Below, one piece after another: positions 49,150 to 58,153 of a stretch of 64,000 nucleotides of DNA. The position numbers and the translations under genes were made by a program. This DNA is from Cytophagaceae bacterium (lineage in GTDB: Bacteria > Bacteroidota > Bacteroidia > Cytophagales > Cytophagaceae): contig JALONH010000004.1 in NCBI GenBank assembly GCA_025455005.1, positions 1-64,000 of the forward strand, given 5' to 3'. The stretch's first letter is position 1. The number at the start of each line of letters is the position of its first letter. The notes below the pieces were generated by a model. It was given only the letters and a program-made list of their open reading frames with translations, did no database searches and was not told the DNA's origin.

Positions 49150-52100
49150 TGAAAACAATACTGGAACGATTTCGGAAAAGATTGTTAGATGTTACATCAT
49201 CGAACCGAACCGTATTCCATAGTAGGCTAACTAAATCCTTGGACTTAGATTGGCATGCTGTTGATTATTTTAAAGGAGCATCCAAGGAAAGTGTGAGTGG
49301 TTTTATTCTACGATCTAATCCTACCATATCGATACTTCCGGTATACAATGCACGAAGTGAAGAAGGACAGCAATTATCGAATACGTTGCAACATCTCTTT
49401 ACCAAACTTCGTTATCTATCGGAAGAAAGAGGCGTTTATGATTTAAGTATAGGGTATATGTATTTGCAAGGCCGGTGGAAAGATGGGACTTCGGTTCGAG
49501 CTCCTTTGATACTTCAGCCGGTTCGTTTAGAAGAGAATCAAGGTAAATGGATCTTAACCAAAACGGATTCGCCACAATGGAACGAAGCACTAGGGATTGC
49601 TGCCGGTTATTTTCATGCTATACCCCTCGATTTGTCTGATTGGATCTCGTTATTAGATGAAACGAATGAGTTGAATACCATTGTTTTTAAAACCAATTTG
49701 TATGAACAACTAACTCAACAGGGTATAGATGTTCGATTTGCTTCCGATTATTTTACAGATACTCTACTCCCGTTTACATCACAAACCACTACGGATTGGC
49801 AAAAACAATTCGGTGCAGGGGAACTTTGGATACAATCTCATGCTGTACTTTCTATTTATCCTACATCTGGAAGCGTATTAGATAAAGATTACCGTACATG
49901 GTTAGATTTGGAAATACAAGACGAGATAGAGTCTTTTTGGTTATCTAAAACACTACCCTCCACTTCCGGTTCTTCAACCTTTCTTCCTTTTCATACAGAT
50001 GCGTTTCAAGATGAAGTACTTCAAACAGTATCCGGAGGTGCTTCTATAGTAGTTCAAGGCCCACCCGGTTCCGGCAAGTCAGAAACTATAGCCAATCTGG
50101 TTGCCTCTGCCATGGCGAAAGGAAAGAAAGTAGTAGTCGTTTCTCAAAAGAGAGCAGCATTAGATGTTTTGTATCACCGATTATCAAGTATTCAGATTGA
50201 TTCCCATGTTGCTTTATTGCAAGACATACATAGTGATCGAAAAAAAATCTATCAAACCATAGCATCGCATATTGAACAACTCGATACCTATAAGATGGAA
50301 GATAGTCAGTGGAGTTCTATTGAATCAGAAAGAAGGTTTACAGTTTGCTCGGATATTTTTTCTCAGTATGATAAAGAAGTAATACAATACAAACAAGCCC
50401 TGTTCGATACATCAATCGCTGAGTTTTCTGCTTATGAATTGTATTTGACACTTAATAAAAATAATATTTCCGAACTTTTTTCCAGTAGTTATATAGGTTA
50501 TCCTAAGTCTGTATTACATCATTCTATAGCACAATTGGAAGCCTTAATTCCTTATCAGGAACTTTTAACTGAACACTCTAATTGGTGGAAGGTACGTGTT
50601 TACGACCCTGAGGCTTATGCAGATTCTTTTCGAAGAACTAAGGTAGCAAAGGAATTATATGATCGTGTTCTCCATTTTGTAGATACGACGAATCAATATC
50701 ACATCAAAGTATTAGGACTTTTTTACCAACAGTGGAAGCAAGTTTCATTTAAGGATTGTATGCCTCCGTCAACATGTTTTGTCCACCATTTACAATTAAA
50801 AGATGTAGACTCTTTCTGTTCATACTGGTATCCGATCTATGAAGAGTACAAAATGGTACAACAACGCTATTCGGGAATGAGTCCGGAGGAACTAAATGCT
50901 TTGGTATTATTTTTACAACAATTAGAAAGTCAACAGCCTTGGATTCGATGGGTTAATGCTATACTGGAATATAAAAAATACAACTATTACAAAAATATTT
51001 TCTTGGGATTAGGATATGTATGGACTAGTCAAGATAGAAATAAAGCAATTGTAGAATTAACAACTGCAATAGAATGTCTAAATAAAATAATGTCAGGAGC
51101 TACAAAGTGGCAACTGTCTGAATTGAATTGGCTAACTACATTAGATCAGCTGCAAGTGTTGAAAAATTCCTATCAGTACATGCTTCAATTTTTTTATATC
51201 GATATAGAACAAACAGTAATCAGTTGGAGAACTAGTATGGAGCTATTGGAGGTTGATGTTAGTCTATTGAAACAACCGGCTTATTTTTTAACTAATTATA
51301 GTGTTGAACAAATCGGTTTTGCTTTACAAGAACCCAATTCGATTGATCCTTGGGAAAAGTGGGTGGCTCAACATACTGCAGATATACTATCGTATACAGC
51401 ACTGGAACTTCAGTTGACCAAAGAAACTAAAGCGTTGATGCAAAAAATAACCGGGTTAGGGTTGTTGTCTAAATCTAATGTAGAAGTAGCGGTACATTCT
51501 ATTTATTATTTTTGGCTGCAGCATCTAGAACGCATTTATCCAATTTTAAAAGTAGTCGACTCTATAAAGTGGAATCAACGGTATACACATTGGCCAAAAA
51601 TATATGAAGAAAGAAGGCATTTATCGGCACAACAAGTCCGTCAATCTATTCGACTACATACCTATCAAGGTAATACCTACAATCGCTTACAAAATAGAAC
51701 GTCCTATCGAGACTTATACCATCAGGTTACTAAAAAAAGAAGTGTTTGGCCAATTCGAAAGTTAATGTCGGAATACAGGGATGAACTATTTCAACTTATA
51801 CCTTGCTGGATGATGACACCTGAAATGGTCTCGATGTCGTTTCCGATGACAACTTGCATCGACTTGGTTATTTTTGATGAAGCATCACAGTGTTATCCGG
51901 AAATCGCATTACCCATTATCTTTAGAGCGCAACAAGTTGTTGTTGTCGGGGATTCTAAACAAATGCCACCTTATGATGTGTATCAAATACGTACAGATGA
52001 GGAAACAGAGGATTCTACTTTAGAAGAATCAGCAGAATCCATTCTTGATTTTTGCGAGAAGTATCTCCCCTCTCTTTTGTTAAAGGGACATTATAGAAGC

Positions 52101-52958
52101 CAACACTTAGCCTTGATTGAATTTTCCAATAAGCATTTTTATAATTCGGCTTTGATGTATATTCCTCCCTTTACTACAAAAGAAGATAATCCACTATCTT
52201 ACATTTATTTACATACCGGAAGATGGGCACAACAACAGAATTTGGTGGAAGCCGATTGGATTGTATCCGATGTAGTGAAAAAAATAGCACTAGGCCAACA
52301 TTCTATTGGGGTTATTACGTTTAATTATCCTCAAGCTATCGGTATTGAAAAACGGTTAGTGGAGACGGCACAAAAATTAGGCTTGGCTATACCGGAGTCT
52401 GTATTTGTTAAAAATTTAGAAAATGTCCAAGGCGACGAGCGCGATTATATTTATTTATCTGTTGGATATGCGCCTAATGCTATAGGGATACTCCAGCGTC
52501 ATTTTGGTTCATTAAACAAATCCGGTGGAGAAAGACGATTGAATGTTGCCATAACAAGGGCGCGGAAACATATGACCGTAGTCACTAGTATTTTGCCTCA
52601 TGAATTAAATACAGAAGGATTAAAAAACGAAGGAGTGGTTTTGTTAAAAGAGTACTTACAGTATGTCTATCAAGCTTCCGCTATGAATTGGAAGTCATTT
52701 CAACAGCATTGGAAAAAAAATATTCCATCCATATCAGCTTCTGCTGCTTATACATCCCTATACGGTACTGCAGAAGGTAATTATCCGTTTATTGATTTAA
52801 TCGAAGAAAAATCGACTTCAGACACTACTCTCTGGATTGATACAGATGATGCCTTACAACGCACATCTGCTCGTCATCATTTTTTATATAAGTGTATGGA
52901 AATGCAACAGAAAGGATGGACCTATCAACATTACAGAAGTAAAACCTTTTTAAAGTAA
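49149..52958 (+). CDS. DUF4011-type superfamily 1 helicase
   Basis: A 1269-residue SF1 (Upf1/DNA2-like) helicase. The N-terminus (FRKRLLDVTSSNRTVFHSRL) is the DUF4011 start. Walker A VQGPPGSGKSET lies near residue 303, a long helical insertion spans ~400-890, Walker B VIFDEASQCYPEIALP is near 910, followed by VVVVGDSKQMPP, GHYRSQH, QGDERDYIYLSVGY (near 1094) and RRLNVAITRARKH (near 1127). Many DUF4011 helicases carry a C-terminal endonuclease-like domain and DUF3320; none is recognisable here, the last ~110 residues being unassigned. Role in DNA or RNA transactions; defence involvement is possible but not indicated by neighbours. Confidence 0.9.
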   Translation: MKTILERFRKRLLDVTSSNRTVFHSRLTKSLDLDWHAVDYFKGASKESVSGFILRSNPTISILPVYNARSEEGQQLSNTLQHLFTKLRYLSEERGVYDLSIGYMYLQGRWKDGTSVRAPLILQPVRLEENQGKWILTKTDSPQWNEALGIAAGYFHAIPLDLSDWISLLDETNELNTIVFKTNLYEQLTQQGIDVRFASDYFTDTLLPFTSQTTTDWQKQFGAGELWIQSHAVLSIYPTSGSVLDKDYRTWLDLEIQDEIESFWLSKTLPSTSGSSTFLPFHTDAFQDEVLQTVSGGASIVVQGPPGSGKSETIANLVASAMAKGKKVVVVSQKRAALDVLYHRLSSIQIDSHVALLQDIHSDRKKIYQTIASHIEQLDTYKMEDSQWSSIESERRFTVCSDIFSQYDKEVIQYKQALFDTSIAEFSAYELYLTLNKNNISELFSSSYIGYPKSVLHHSIAQLEALIPYQELLTEHSNWWKVRVYDPEAYADSFRRTKVAKELYDRVLHFVDTTNQYHIKVLGLFYQQWKQVSFKDCMPPSTCFVHHLQLKDVDSFCSYWYPIYEEYKMVQQRYSGMSPEELNALVLFLQQLESQQPWIRWVNAILEYKKYNYYKNIFLGLGYVWTSQDRNKAIVELTTAIECLNKIMSGATKWQLSELNWLTTLDQLQVLKNSYQYMLQFFYIDIEQTVISWRTSMELLEVDVSLLKQPAYFLTNYSVEQIGFALQEPNSIDPWEKWVAQHTADILSYTALELQLTKETKALMQKITGLGLLSKSNVEVAVHSIYYFWLQHLERIYPILKVVDSIKWNQRYTHWPKIYEERRHLSAQQVRQSIRLHTYQGNTYNRLQNRTSYRDLYHQVTKKRSVWPIRKLMSEYRDELFQLIPCWMMTPEMVSMSFPMTTCIDLVIFDEASQCYPEIALPIIFRAQQVVVVGDSKQMPPYDVYQIRTDEETEDSTLEESAESILDFCEKYLPSLLLKGHYRSQHLALIEFSNKHFYNSALMYIPPFTTKEDNPLSYIYLHTGRWAQQQNLVEADWIVSDVVKKIALGQHSIGVITFNYPQAIGIEKRLVETAQKLGLAIPESVFVKNLENVQGDERDYIYLSVGYAPNAIGILQRHFGSLNKSGGERRLNVAITRARKHMTVVTSILPHELNTEGLKNEGVVLLKEYLQYVYQASAMNWKSFQQHWKKNIPSISASAAYTSLYGTAEGNYPFIDLIEEKSTSDTTLWIDTDDALQRTSARHHFLYKCMEMQQKGWTYQHYRSKTFLK

Positions 52959-52965
52959 TACAACG

Positions 52966-53808
52966 ATGAAAATGTTACTTCCCTTTCTATATTATTGTAA
53001 AATTCTACTTACCCCTACCGTTTCTATAGAACAAAGTCCAAACTATAAAAAAGTTGACATACGAATACATAAATATTCTACTTTAGATAGTGTAGTAACA
53101 GAATCCTCCGGATTATGTAAGGTCAATGATTCTACTTATGGGACAATAAATGATAGCGGTGGAAGCCCGTGTATTTACCTTGTCGATAGTTTGGGTGGTC
53201 TTAAAGAAACGATAGAAGTACCGAAAGCTAAAAATAAAGATTGGGAAGAAGTGCAATGGGTAGATGCTACAGCTACTTGGTGGGTAGGAGACATTGGTAA
53301 TAATGCAAACAAACGAAAAAATTTATGTTTTTATGAATATACCGGTGATAGTACGACAAAGCGCCATCCATTTCGATATGAGGATCAATTCGATTTTCCA
53401 CCAACAGAATTAAATTTTGATGCGGAAGCTTTTTATTATAAAAGCGATACTTTGTATTTACTTTCTAAAAACAGAACTAAGCAAGACGAAAAATTATATA
53501 GCCTGCCTATAGGTGACAGTATTGCACGGGTACAACAGAGAATGTCGATACAAGGGATGGTTACGGCAGCCTCACTCCGGACATCAGAACATAATCGGGA
53601 ACGCTTACTGGTACTGACGTATGGTTGGATTTATATTTTTGAACTACAGGAATCGGATAGTCAAATTCGTTGGACACCTATCGTTGTCCGAAAATTTTGT
53701 AGAGGGGGACAAAATGAAGCCATCTGTTGGGTGGATGCTTCCACCTTTTTAATAACAAATGAAAAGGGTGTAATTTTTAAAGCTACGATTCGAGGTTTAA
53801 ATGAATAG
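52966..53808 (+). CDS. Beta-propeller-like exported hypothetical protein
   Basis: A 280-residue protein with a hydrophobic N-terminus (probable signal peptide, ~1-20). The pattern ESSGLCKVNDSTYGTINDSGGSPCIYLVDSLGG, then NKDWEEVQWVD, WWVGDIGNNANKRKNLCFYEY and DAEAFYYKSDTLYLLSKNR belongs to a widespread Bacteroidota family of predicted propellers with no known function. It is 7 bp after the helicase gene, ending that operon, and overlaps the convergent ion-channel gene by 12 bases. Confidence 0.82.
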   Translation: MKMLLPFLYYCKILLTPTVSIEQSPNYKKVDIRIHKYSTLDSVVTESSGLCKVNDSTYGTINDSGGSPCIYLVDSLGGLKETIEVPKAKNKDWEEVQWVDATATWWVGDIGNNANKRKNLCFYEYTGDSTTKRHPFRYEDQFDFPPTELNFDAEAFYYKSDTLYLLSKNRTKQDEKLYSLPIGDSIARVQQRMSIQGMVTAASLRTSEHNRERLLVLTYGWIYIFELQESDSQIRWTPIVVRKFCRGGQNEAICWVDASTFLITNEKGVIFKATIRGLNE

Positions 53809-55908
53809 AATAATACAGCATAGTAGAATATAAAAGATTCCAACTATAACGCTGGCTTTTCGAATATCGATGCTTCTGACTTTATCTGTGTCGTATATGG
53901 CATTCACCACGATAACAATCATAAAATTAATCAATACAATGATAAAGGTAAGCCAAAAGAGATAATCGGCTTTGGTAAGATTTTGAGCTGTAGGTGTCGT
54001 GTCAGAAAATGAGATAGAAAAGGCAACAATGGACATGAAGACCCCAATACTGACTTCACCTAAATTTTCAAATGAAATATCTTTAATAAATAATAAGCTG
54101 ATAGAAATTAAACCAATTAGGAAAAGAGGAAGAACGATTTCTAATAGAGGAGTTGTAGGCTTACGAGCTATATCTAGCCGGAAGTAAATATTTTTAAACT
54201 CGTATAGTTTTTCTTCGTCCATATCCGGATCTCCATGCATGCCTCGGCTTACTTCATTGTCTACAGTTACATAAAATTCTGATTTGTCCCATTCATTAAT
54301 CTTAAATGTTGCTAATTTCTTTTCATCATACGTAAAACTCTTTTGATCAAAAGATACTTTTAATTCAGTGGATGGGTTGAGAATTTCTGCGCGTATATAT
54401 ATTTCTTGGTGATCAAACGGATAATTTTCTAATTCATAGTTGACATAAAATACACCGGATACTTTATACAATTTGTAGATTTGAGTCTTATATATTTTTT
54501 CAAATATTAACTCTCGAGAACTCTCATTCTGTTTCATGTTTTGGAAAATAATATATTTTTCCGCATCAAAGTTGGAAGAGTCTAATTTTACCCAATAATA
54601 AAAATCGGACGTAAACGAATTCGCATTCACATCAATATTGTAAATATCCACGATTTCCATTCCAAAAAATAAATTGGGTATTACTTCTCTAGATTCATTC
54701 AGTTGAAGAGGGTAGGAATGGAAATTTCCGTTGGAATATTCTGTAAAGGTAAGTTCTGGAATAACAGTATTCGTAGAGTCGAATATATAGATTTCATCTT
54801 CCTCTTTAACGGTAGTTCTTTTTAATCCGGAGAAGTATTTTCTGAAATCATGTTTACCCAAAGTGAGTGTGTCGCCTTGTTTTTCAAATTTGTTTTTTAT
54901 CATTTCAACCGCATCCCAACAACGTTCTACAAATAAAGGATGATTGGGGTTTTCAAATAAGTCAGGGTGAAAGGCCTTTAATTTTTTAATATCATGGTAT
55001 AATGGTTTAGACAAAGCATCCGTCGGATAACTTACGATGATCAGTTGATTGTCATTTTTATAACCAAACGTTTTAATAACAGTGGGATTAACGATATAAG
55101 CATGTCCTAATCCTTTGAAAGTAGAATACTTTCTATTGATATAAGCCAATAAGTGATTCCCTACATCCACATGTACATTGAATACGGTCCAAGTATCCAA
55201 TGTTTGAGGATTGCTAAAATAACTGTCAATAGATTGATATAACTGTATTGAATCTTCTTTGGTAAAGGATTTTCCGGATACTAAAAATTCTTTTTCAATT
55301 GTAATATCAGCATCTTGAAAAGCTTTTTTATAAAAGGGGTGAAGGCTATAATCGGACTCACTGATAAAATTTACTTTTTTTACTTTTAGTATTTTGGTTA
55401 TAAATGTAGTGATGTCATAAGGGAGATTGTCTTGAGATCCCGTGAATATGGCAGCCGGTCCGTAGTCTAAATGGTTTCGATCTGCATTGATGGCAATGAT
55501 CGGAAGCTGGTGCTTTCGTATGGTGCTTTGAGCGACACTTAAATGTTGTCCCCAAGTATTGTCAATAATAGCTACAATGGAAGAGTCTTGGGCGATGATA
55601 TTGTATATGGAATCACTTACTTTACCACTTTTTTGACAATCAAATGTTTTTAACTCTAATCGGTTGTATGGTAACTGAAGTCGACTTAAATATTCTTTTA
55701 AAAAAATCTCATGCAGTAAATCAAATTTATTTTTGGGTTGAAGGTGTACCGGAATACTGTCTGCATGATTGGTATATCGTCCGATATAAGCTAAATATTT
55801 AACCGGTTGTGATGCTTGGCTATAGTTTCGTAATGAGTACCATGCCATCCAACCAACTACAGTGAGAATCGGTAAAATCAGGTAAACGATTATTTTTTTA
55901 GACAGCAT
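53797..55908 (-). CDS. Fusion of a periplasmic-binding-protein type 1 domain and a pentameric ligand-gated ion channel
   Basis: A 703-residue membrane protein in three parts. Residues ~7-25 are a signal or anchor helix. Residues ~35-380 look like a type 1 periplasmic ligand-binding domain of the LivJ/receptor class (IIAQDSSIVAIIDNTWGQHLSVAQ, LPIIAINADRNHLDYGPAAIFTGSQDN, KKVNFISESDYSLHPFYKKAF). Residues ~400-585 are a Cys-loop-receptor-type extracellular domain with the hallmark YPFDHQ (496-501); no Cys-loop cysteines are seen, as in other prokaryotic channels. The channel follows: M1 588-608, M2 about 617-636 starting with a Glu in NLGEVSIGVF (the -1' position in known cation channels), M3 ~650-675, M4 ~688-703. 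Last gene of the ricT-gldH operon. Confidence 0.88.
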   Translation of the reverse strand: MLSKKIIVYLILPILTVVGWMAWYSLRNYSQASQPVKYLAYIGRYTNHADSIPVHLQPKNKFDLLHEIFLKEYLSRLQLPYNRLELKTFDCQKSGKVSDSIYNIIAQDSSIVAIIDNTWGQHLSVAQSTIRKHQLPIIAINADRNHLDYGPAAIFTGSQDNLPYDITTFITKILKVKKVNFISESDYSLHPFYKKAFQDADITIEKEFLVSGKSFTKEDSIQLYQSIDSYFSNPQTLDTWTVFNVHVDVGNHLLAYINRKYSTFKGLGHAYIVNPTVIKTFGYKNDNQLIIVSYPTDALSKPLYHDIKKLKAFHPDLFENPNHPLFVERCWDAVEMIKNKFEKQGDTLTLGKHDFRKYFSGLKRTTVKEEDEIYIFDSTNTVIPELTFTEYSNGNFHSYPLQLNESREVIPNLFFGMEIVDIYNIDVNANSFTSDFYYWVKLDSSNFDAEKYIIFQNMKQNESSRELIFEKIYKTQIYKLYKVSGVFYVNYELENYPFDHQEIYIRAEILNPSTELKVSFDQKSFTYDEKKLATFKINEWDKSEFYVTVDNEVSRGMHGDPDMDEEKLYEFKNIYFRLDIARKPTTPLLEIVLPLFLIGLISISLLFIKDISFENLGEVSIGVFMSIVAFSISFSDTTPTAQNLTKADYLFWLTFIIVLINFMIVIVVNAIYDTDKVRSIDIRKASVIVGIFYILLCCIILFI

Positions 55909-55909
55909 A

Positions 55910-57049
55910 CTACAATAATGAGGTAAAGAAAGTAGGGTTATTCTTCTTATAATTATAATATACTTTGCATAAAGGTACTATTAGGAGTAACAGAAATATA
56001 GTAAATATATATACCATGGGCAAATCAAAAGGCAATCCACCGGTTGATCGTATAGGTAATCCATAAAGGTGTGCTAAAGGTTGTCCAATCACTACAGCTG
56101 TCGCATGTGCAAGGAATAAATGAAGTATATAAAAAAACAAGGGCACTCTTCCGATTGTGTAAAATAGTTTCCACCGTTTTTTATTAGTAACCGATATACA
56201 AAAAAGTAATAGAAATAGTATAGTAAAGGTGGCTGTAATGTAATGAAGAGACATAGGGTATTTGGTGACGTTTAGAAAACTAAAAATTGTTTTGAGTGTG
56301 GTACTTTCTACATTCCAAGAATGTGGGTCACCCCAATTATTAGAGAACCTTAACAACAAGAAAAGGAGTAAGGAGATTAGAGAAGCCCAAAGCCAGGGTG
56401 TTGATTTTTCTTGTTTTAACCACGTAATACTAAAATCATACATCCCATACCCCAACAATACGACCCCCCACATAGGTACAATGGGATATAAGATATTTAA
56501 TTGTAAGGTATCATTAAGAAATACTTTTCCCGGAACCATTAGTATGTGCCAAAAAATAGAGGAGCTAGATATATTATAAAAAAACGCGCTTGTTATTAGG
56601 GTGAATAGTCCAATCAATCCACTAATTGATTTCGGTAGCCATAAGAATGGGATACAAGCCAACATCGAAACACCTAATGCCCATAAGACAAGTAATCCAA
56701 AACTATCAAAGGAATAATCAAAGTGCCAAGCTAGTTTGATTAAAGTAAATTCTAAAGTAATTAAGAAGAGACCTCGAGTGAATAAAAAAACAGCGATATC
56801 CTGAATAGATTTACGTTCCATTTGTATAGCTATGGAATAACCGGTGAGCCAAGCAAACGCCGGAGCACACAAGTGCGTTATCCATCGGGTTGTGAATAAA
56901 GCTAAGGTAGTTTTATTCGGGTCAGTAGGTGAAAAATCGAATGCATGTATATGAAAAAAGTCACGGGTGTGATCGAGCAACATCAATACCATAATGATGC
57001 CTCTTAAAATATCTAATGTAAAAATTCGATGAAGTGGCTTGGGGGGCAT
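55910..57049 (-). CDS. DUF1624/heparan-alpha-glucosaminide N-acetyltransferase-like membrane protein
   Basis: A 379-residue polytopic membrane protein with about ten helices. The N-terminus RIFTLDILRGIIMVLMLLDHTRDFF is the signature of the acyltransferase superfamily related to DUF1624 and the catalytic part of human HGSNAT; GRVPLFFYILHLFLAHA lies near the C-terminus. Members transfer acyl groups across the membrane to sugars; the substrate here is unknown. It is separated by one base from the gene on each side, so it is tightly coupled to DUF4919 and the ion channel. Confidence 0.88.
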   Translation of the reverse strand: MPPKPLHRIFTLDILRGIIMVLMLLDHTRDFFHIHAFDFSPTDPNKTTLALFTTRWITHLCAPAFAWLTGYSIAIQMERKSIQDIAVFLFTRGLFLITLEFTLIKLAWHFDYSFDSFGLLVLWALGVSMLACIPFLWLPKSISGLIGLFTLITSAFFYNISSSSIFWHILMVPGKVFLNDTLQLNILYPIVPMWGVVLLGYGMYDFSITWLKQEKSTPWLWASLISLLLFLLLRFSNNWGDPHSWNVESTTLKTIFSFLNVTKYPMSLHYITATFTILFLLLFCISVTNKKRWKLFYTIGRVPLFFYILHLFLAHATAVVIGQPLAHLYGLPIRSTGGLPFDLPMVYIFTIFLLLLIVPLCKVYYNYKKNNPTFFTSLL

Positions 57050-57050
57050 A

Positions 57051-57677
57051 TCAGTGGTCTATACTATATCCTTCCGGTGGCATTTTAAAATAAACACTTT
57101 TCCATTTGCGTTTATTTTTTACCAGTTTGAATTCAATTAATCCCTCCCCATGGGATACATCTTCAAACGATTGGAGTTTTAAATAGGCAATCATTTCTAA
57201 AGCGTCGTAAACACTGTTCACACGATAAGGGAAATCAGTTGTTCCGGAGCCGCTTTGTAATATGAGACGACAAAATAACGCATATCTGCTTAAATAATAT
57301 TCAGCATCTGCTGATTGTTGAGTAGAATGTAACGCATACGAATATTCCAATAGAGCGGTTAGGCTCACGGGATTTATTCTTAAGATGGAGTCGGCAAGAG
57401 CCATCACCTCTTTGTGTTTCCCGGCTACGGAATACGGTTTTAATAAGGCCTCTTGAAAGCCAATTTCTTCCGGTTTATACAAAGGTATTGTGGGATACCC
57501 ATAGTAGATTAAATAAAAATCGGATTTGGTTAAACTAGTATCTGACGCGTTTAAGCGTTGTACTAAAGATGGATACCCCCCTTTTTTTTCTATGGCAGTA
57601 AGGAGTGAATCTTTCGATTGGCTCCACCCAAGGAAAGAAAGAAAACTACAAACGATAGAAAATAAAAAAGTACGCAT
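57051..57677 (-). CDS. DUF4919 family exported protein
   Basis: A 208-residue protein with a signal peptide to about residue 19 (GWSQ) and a DUF4919-type body: FYLIYYGYPTIPLYKP, a TPR-like AGKHKEVMALADSILRINPVSLTALLEYSYAL and a late YFKMPPEGYSID. Unknown function, presumably periplasmic. It starts 5 bp after gldH. Confidence 0.82.
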   Translation of the reverse strand: MRTFLFSIVCSFLSFLGWSQSKDSLLTAIEKKGGYPSLVQRLNASDTSLTKSDFYLIYYGYPTIPLYKPEEIGFQEALLKPYSVAGKHKEVMALADSILRINPVSLTALLEYSYALHSTQQSADAEYYLSRYALFCRLILQSGSGTTDFPYRVNSVYDALEMIAYLKLQSFEDVSHGEGLIEFKLVKNKRKWKSVYFKMPPEGYSIDH

Positions 57678-57682
57678 ATTGT

Positions 57683-58153
57683 CTATAGGTTCTGTTTCAG
57701 TTTTATGCCAACAGCCTCTATTCCCTTTAAGGTATCTTGTCGCATGTATTGCTGAATGCGCAATGTGTGCGTACCTGCTGTAGGAAATCGTAATGTACTA
57801 TCAGATAAAATTTCTATGTCAAAGGAGTTCCCAAATCCGCCCCCCATAGGTTCGCCACTTTTACCGTTAAACAAATCTAATCCTTGAAGTTTTTTGGATA
57901 TCATCTGTTGTTTCGAATTTAAAATCGACCGATTCAACCAGATGTTATAATAGGGATAATCTACCGTATACCGCAACGTATAATAAAGCGAATAGGTAGC
58001 GGTGGGATCGGTTATATCAAAGGTAATATCGATTGGTTCTTGTTGTACCCAATTCGAATTATCTAATGGTACCATCGTATGCGTTACCAGATTTGACTCA
58101 GAACACGCTGATAGAAAGAGTATGGAAAATATAAAGAAGAGTGAATTACGCAT
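57683..58153 (-). CDS. gldH: Gliding motility lipoprotein GldH
   Basis: A 156-residue lipoprotein with lipobox SILFLSAC (Cys 17) and the GldH pattern: NWVQQEPIDITFDITDPTATYSLYYTLRYTVDYPYYNIWLN, GGGFGNSFDIEI and AGTHTLRIQQYMR. In Flavobacterium johnsoniae GldH is needed for gliding. The ATG at 58153 lies inside the last codons of ricT (8-base overlap); a much longer open frame upstream is the ricT tail read in another frame. GldH next to RicT is common in Bacteroidota. Confidence 0.93.
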   Translation of the reverse strand: MRNSLFFIFSILFLSACSESNLVTHTMVPLDNSNWVQQEPIDITFDITDPTATYSLYYTLRYTVDYPYYNIWLNRSILNSKQQMISKKLQGLDLFNGKSGEPMGGGFGNSFDIEILSDSTLRFPTAGTHTLRIQQYMRQDTLKGIEAVGIKLKQNL

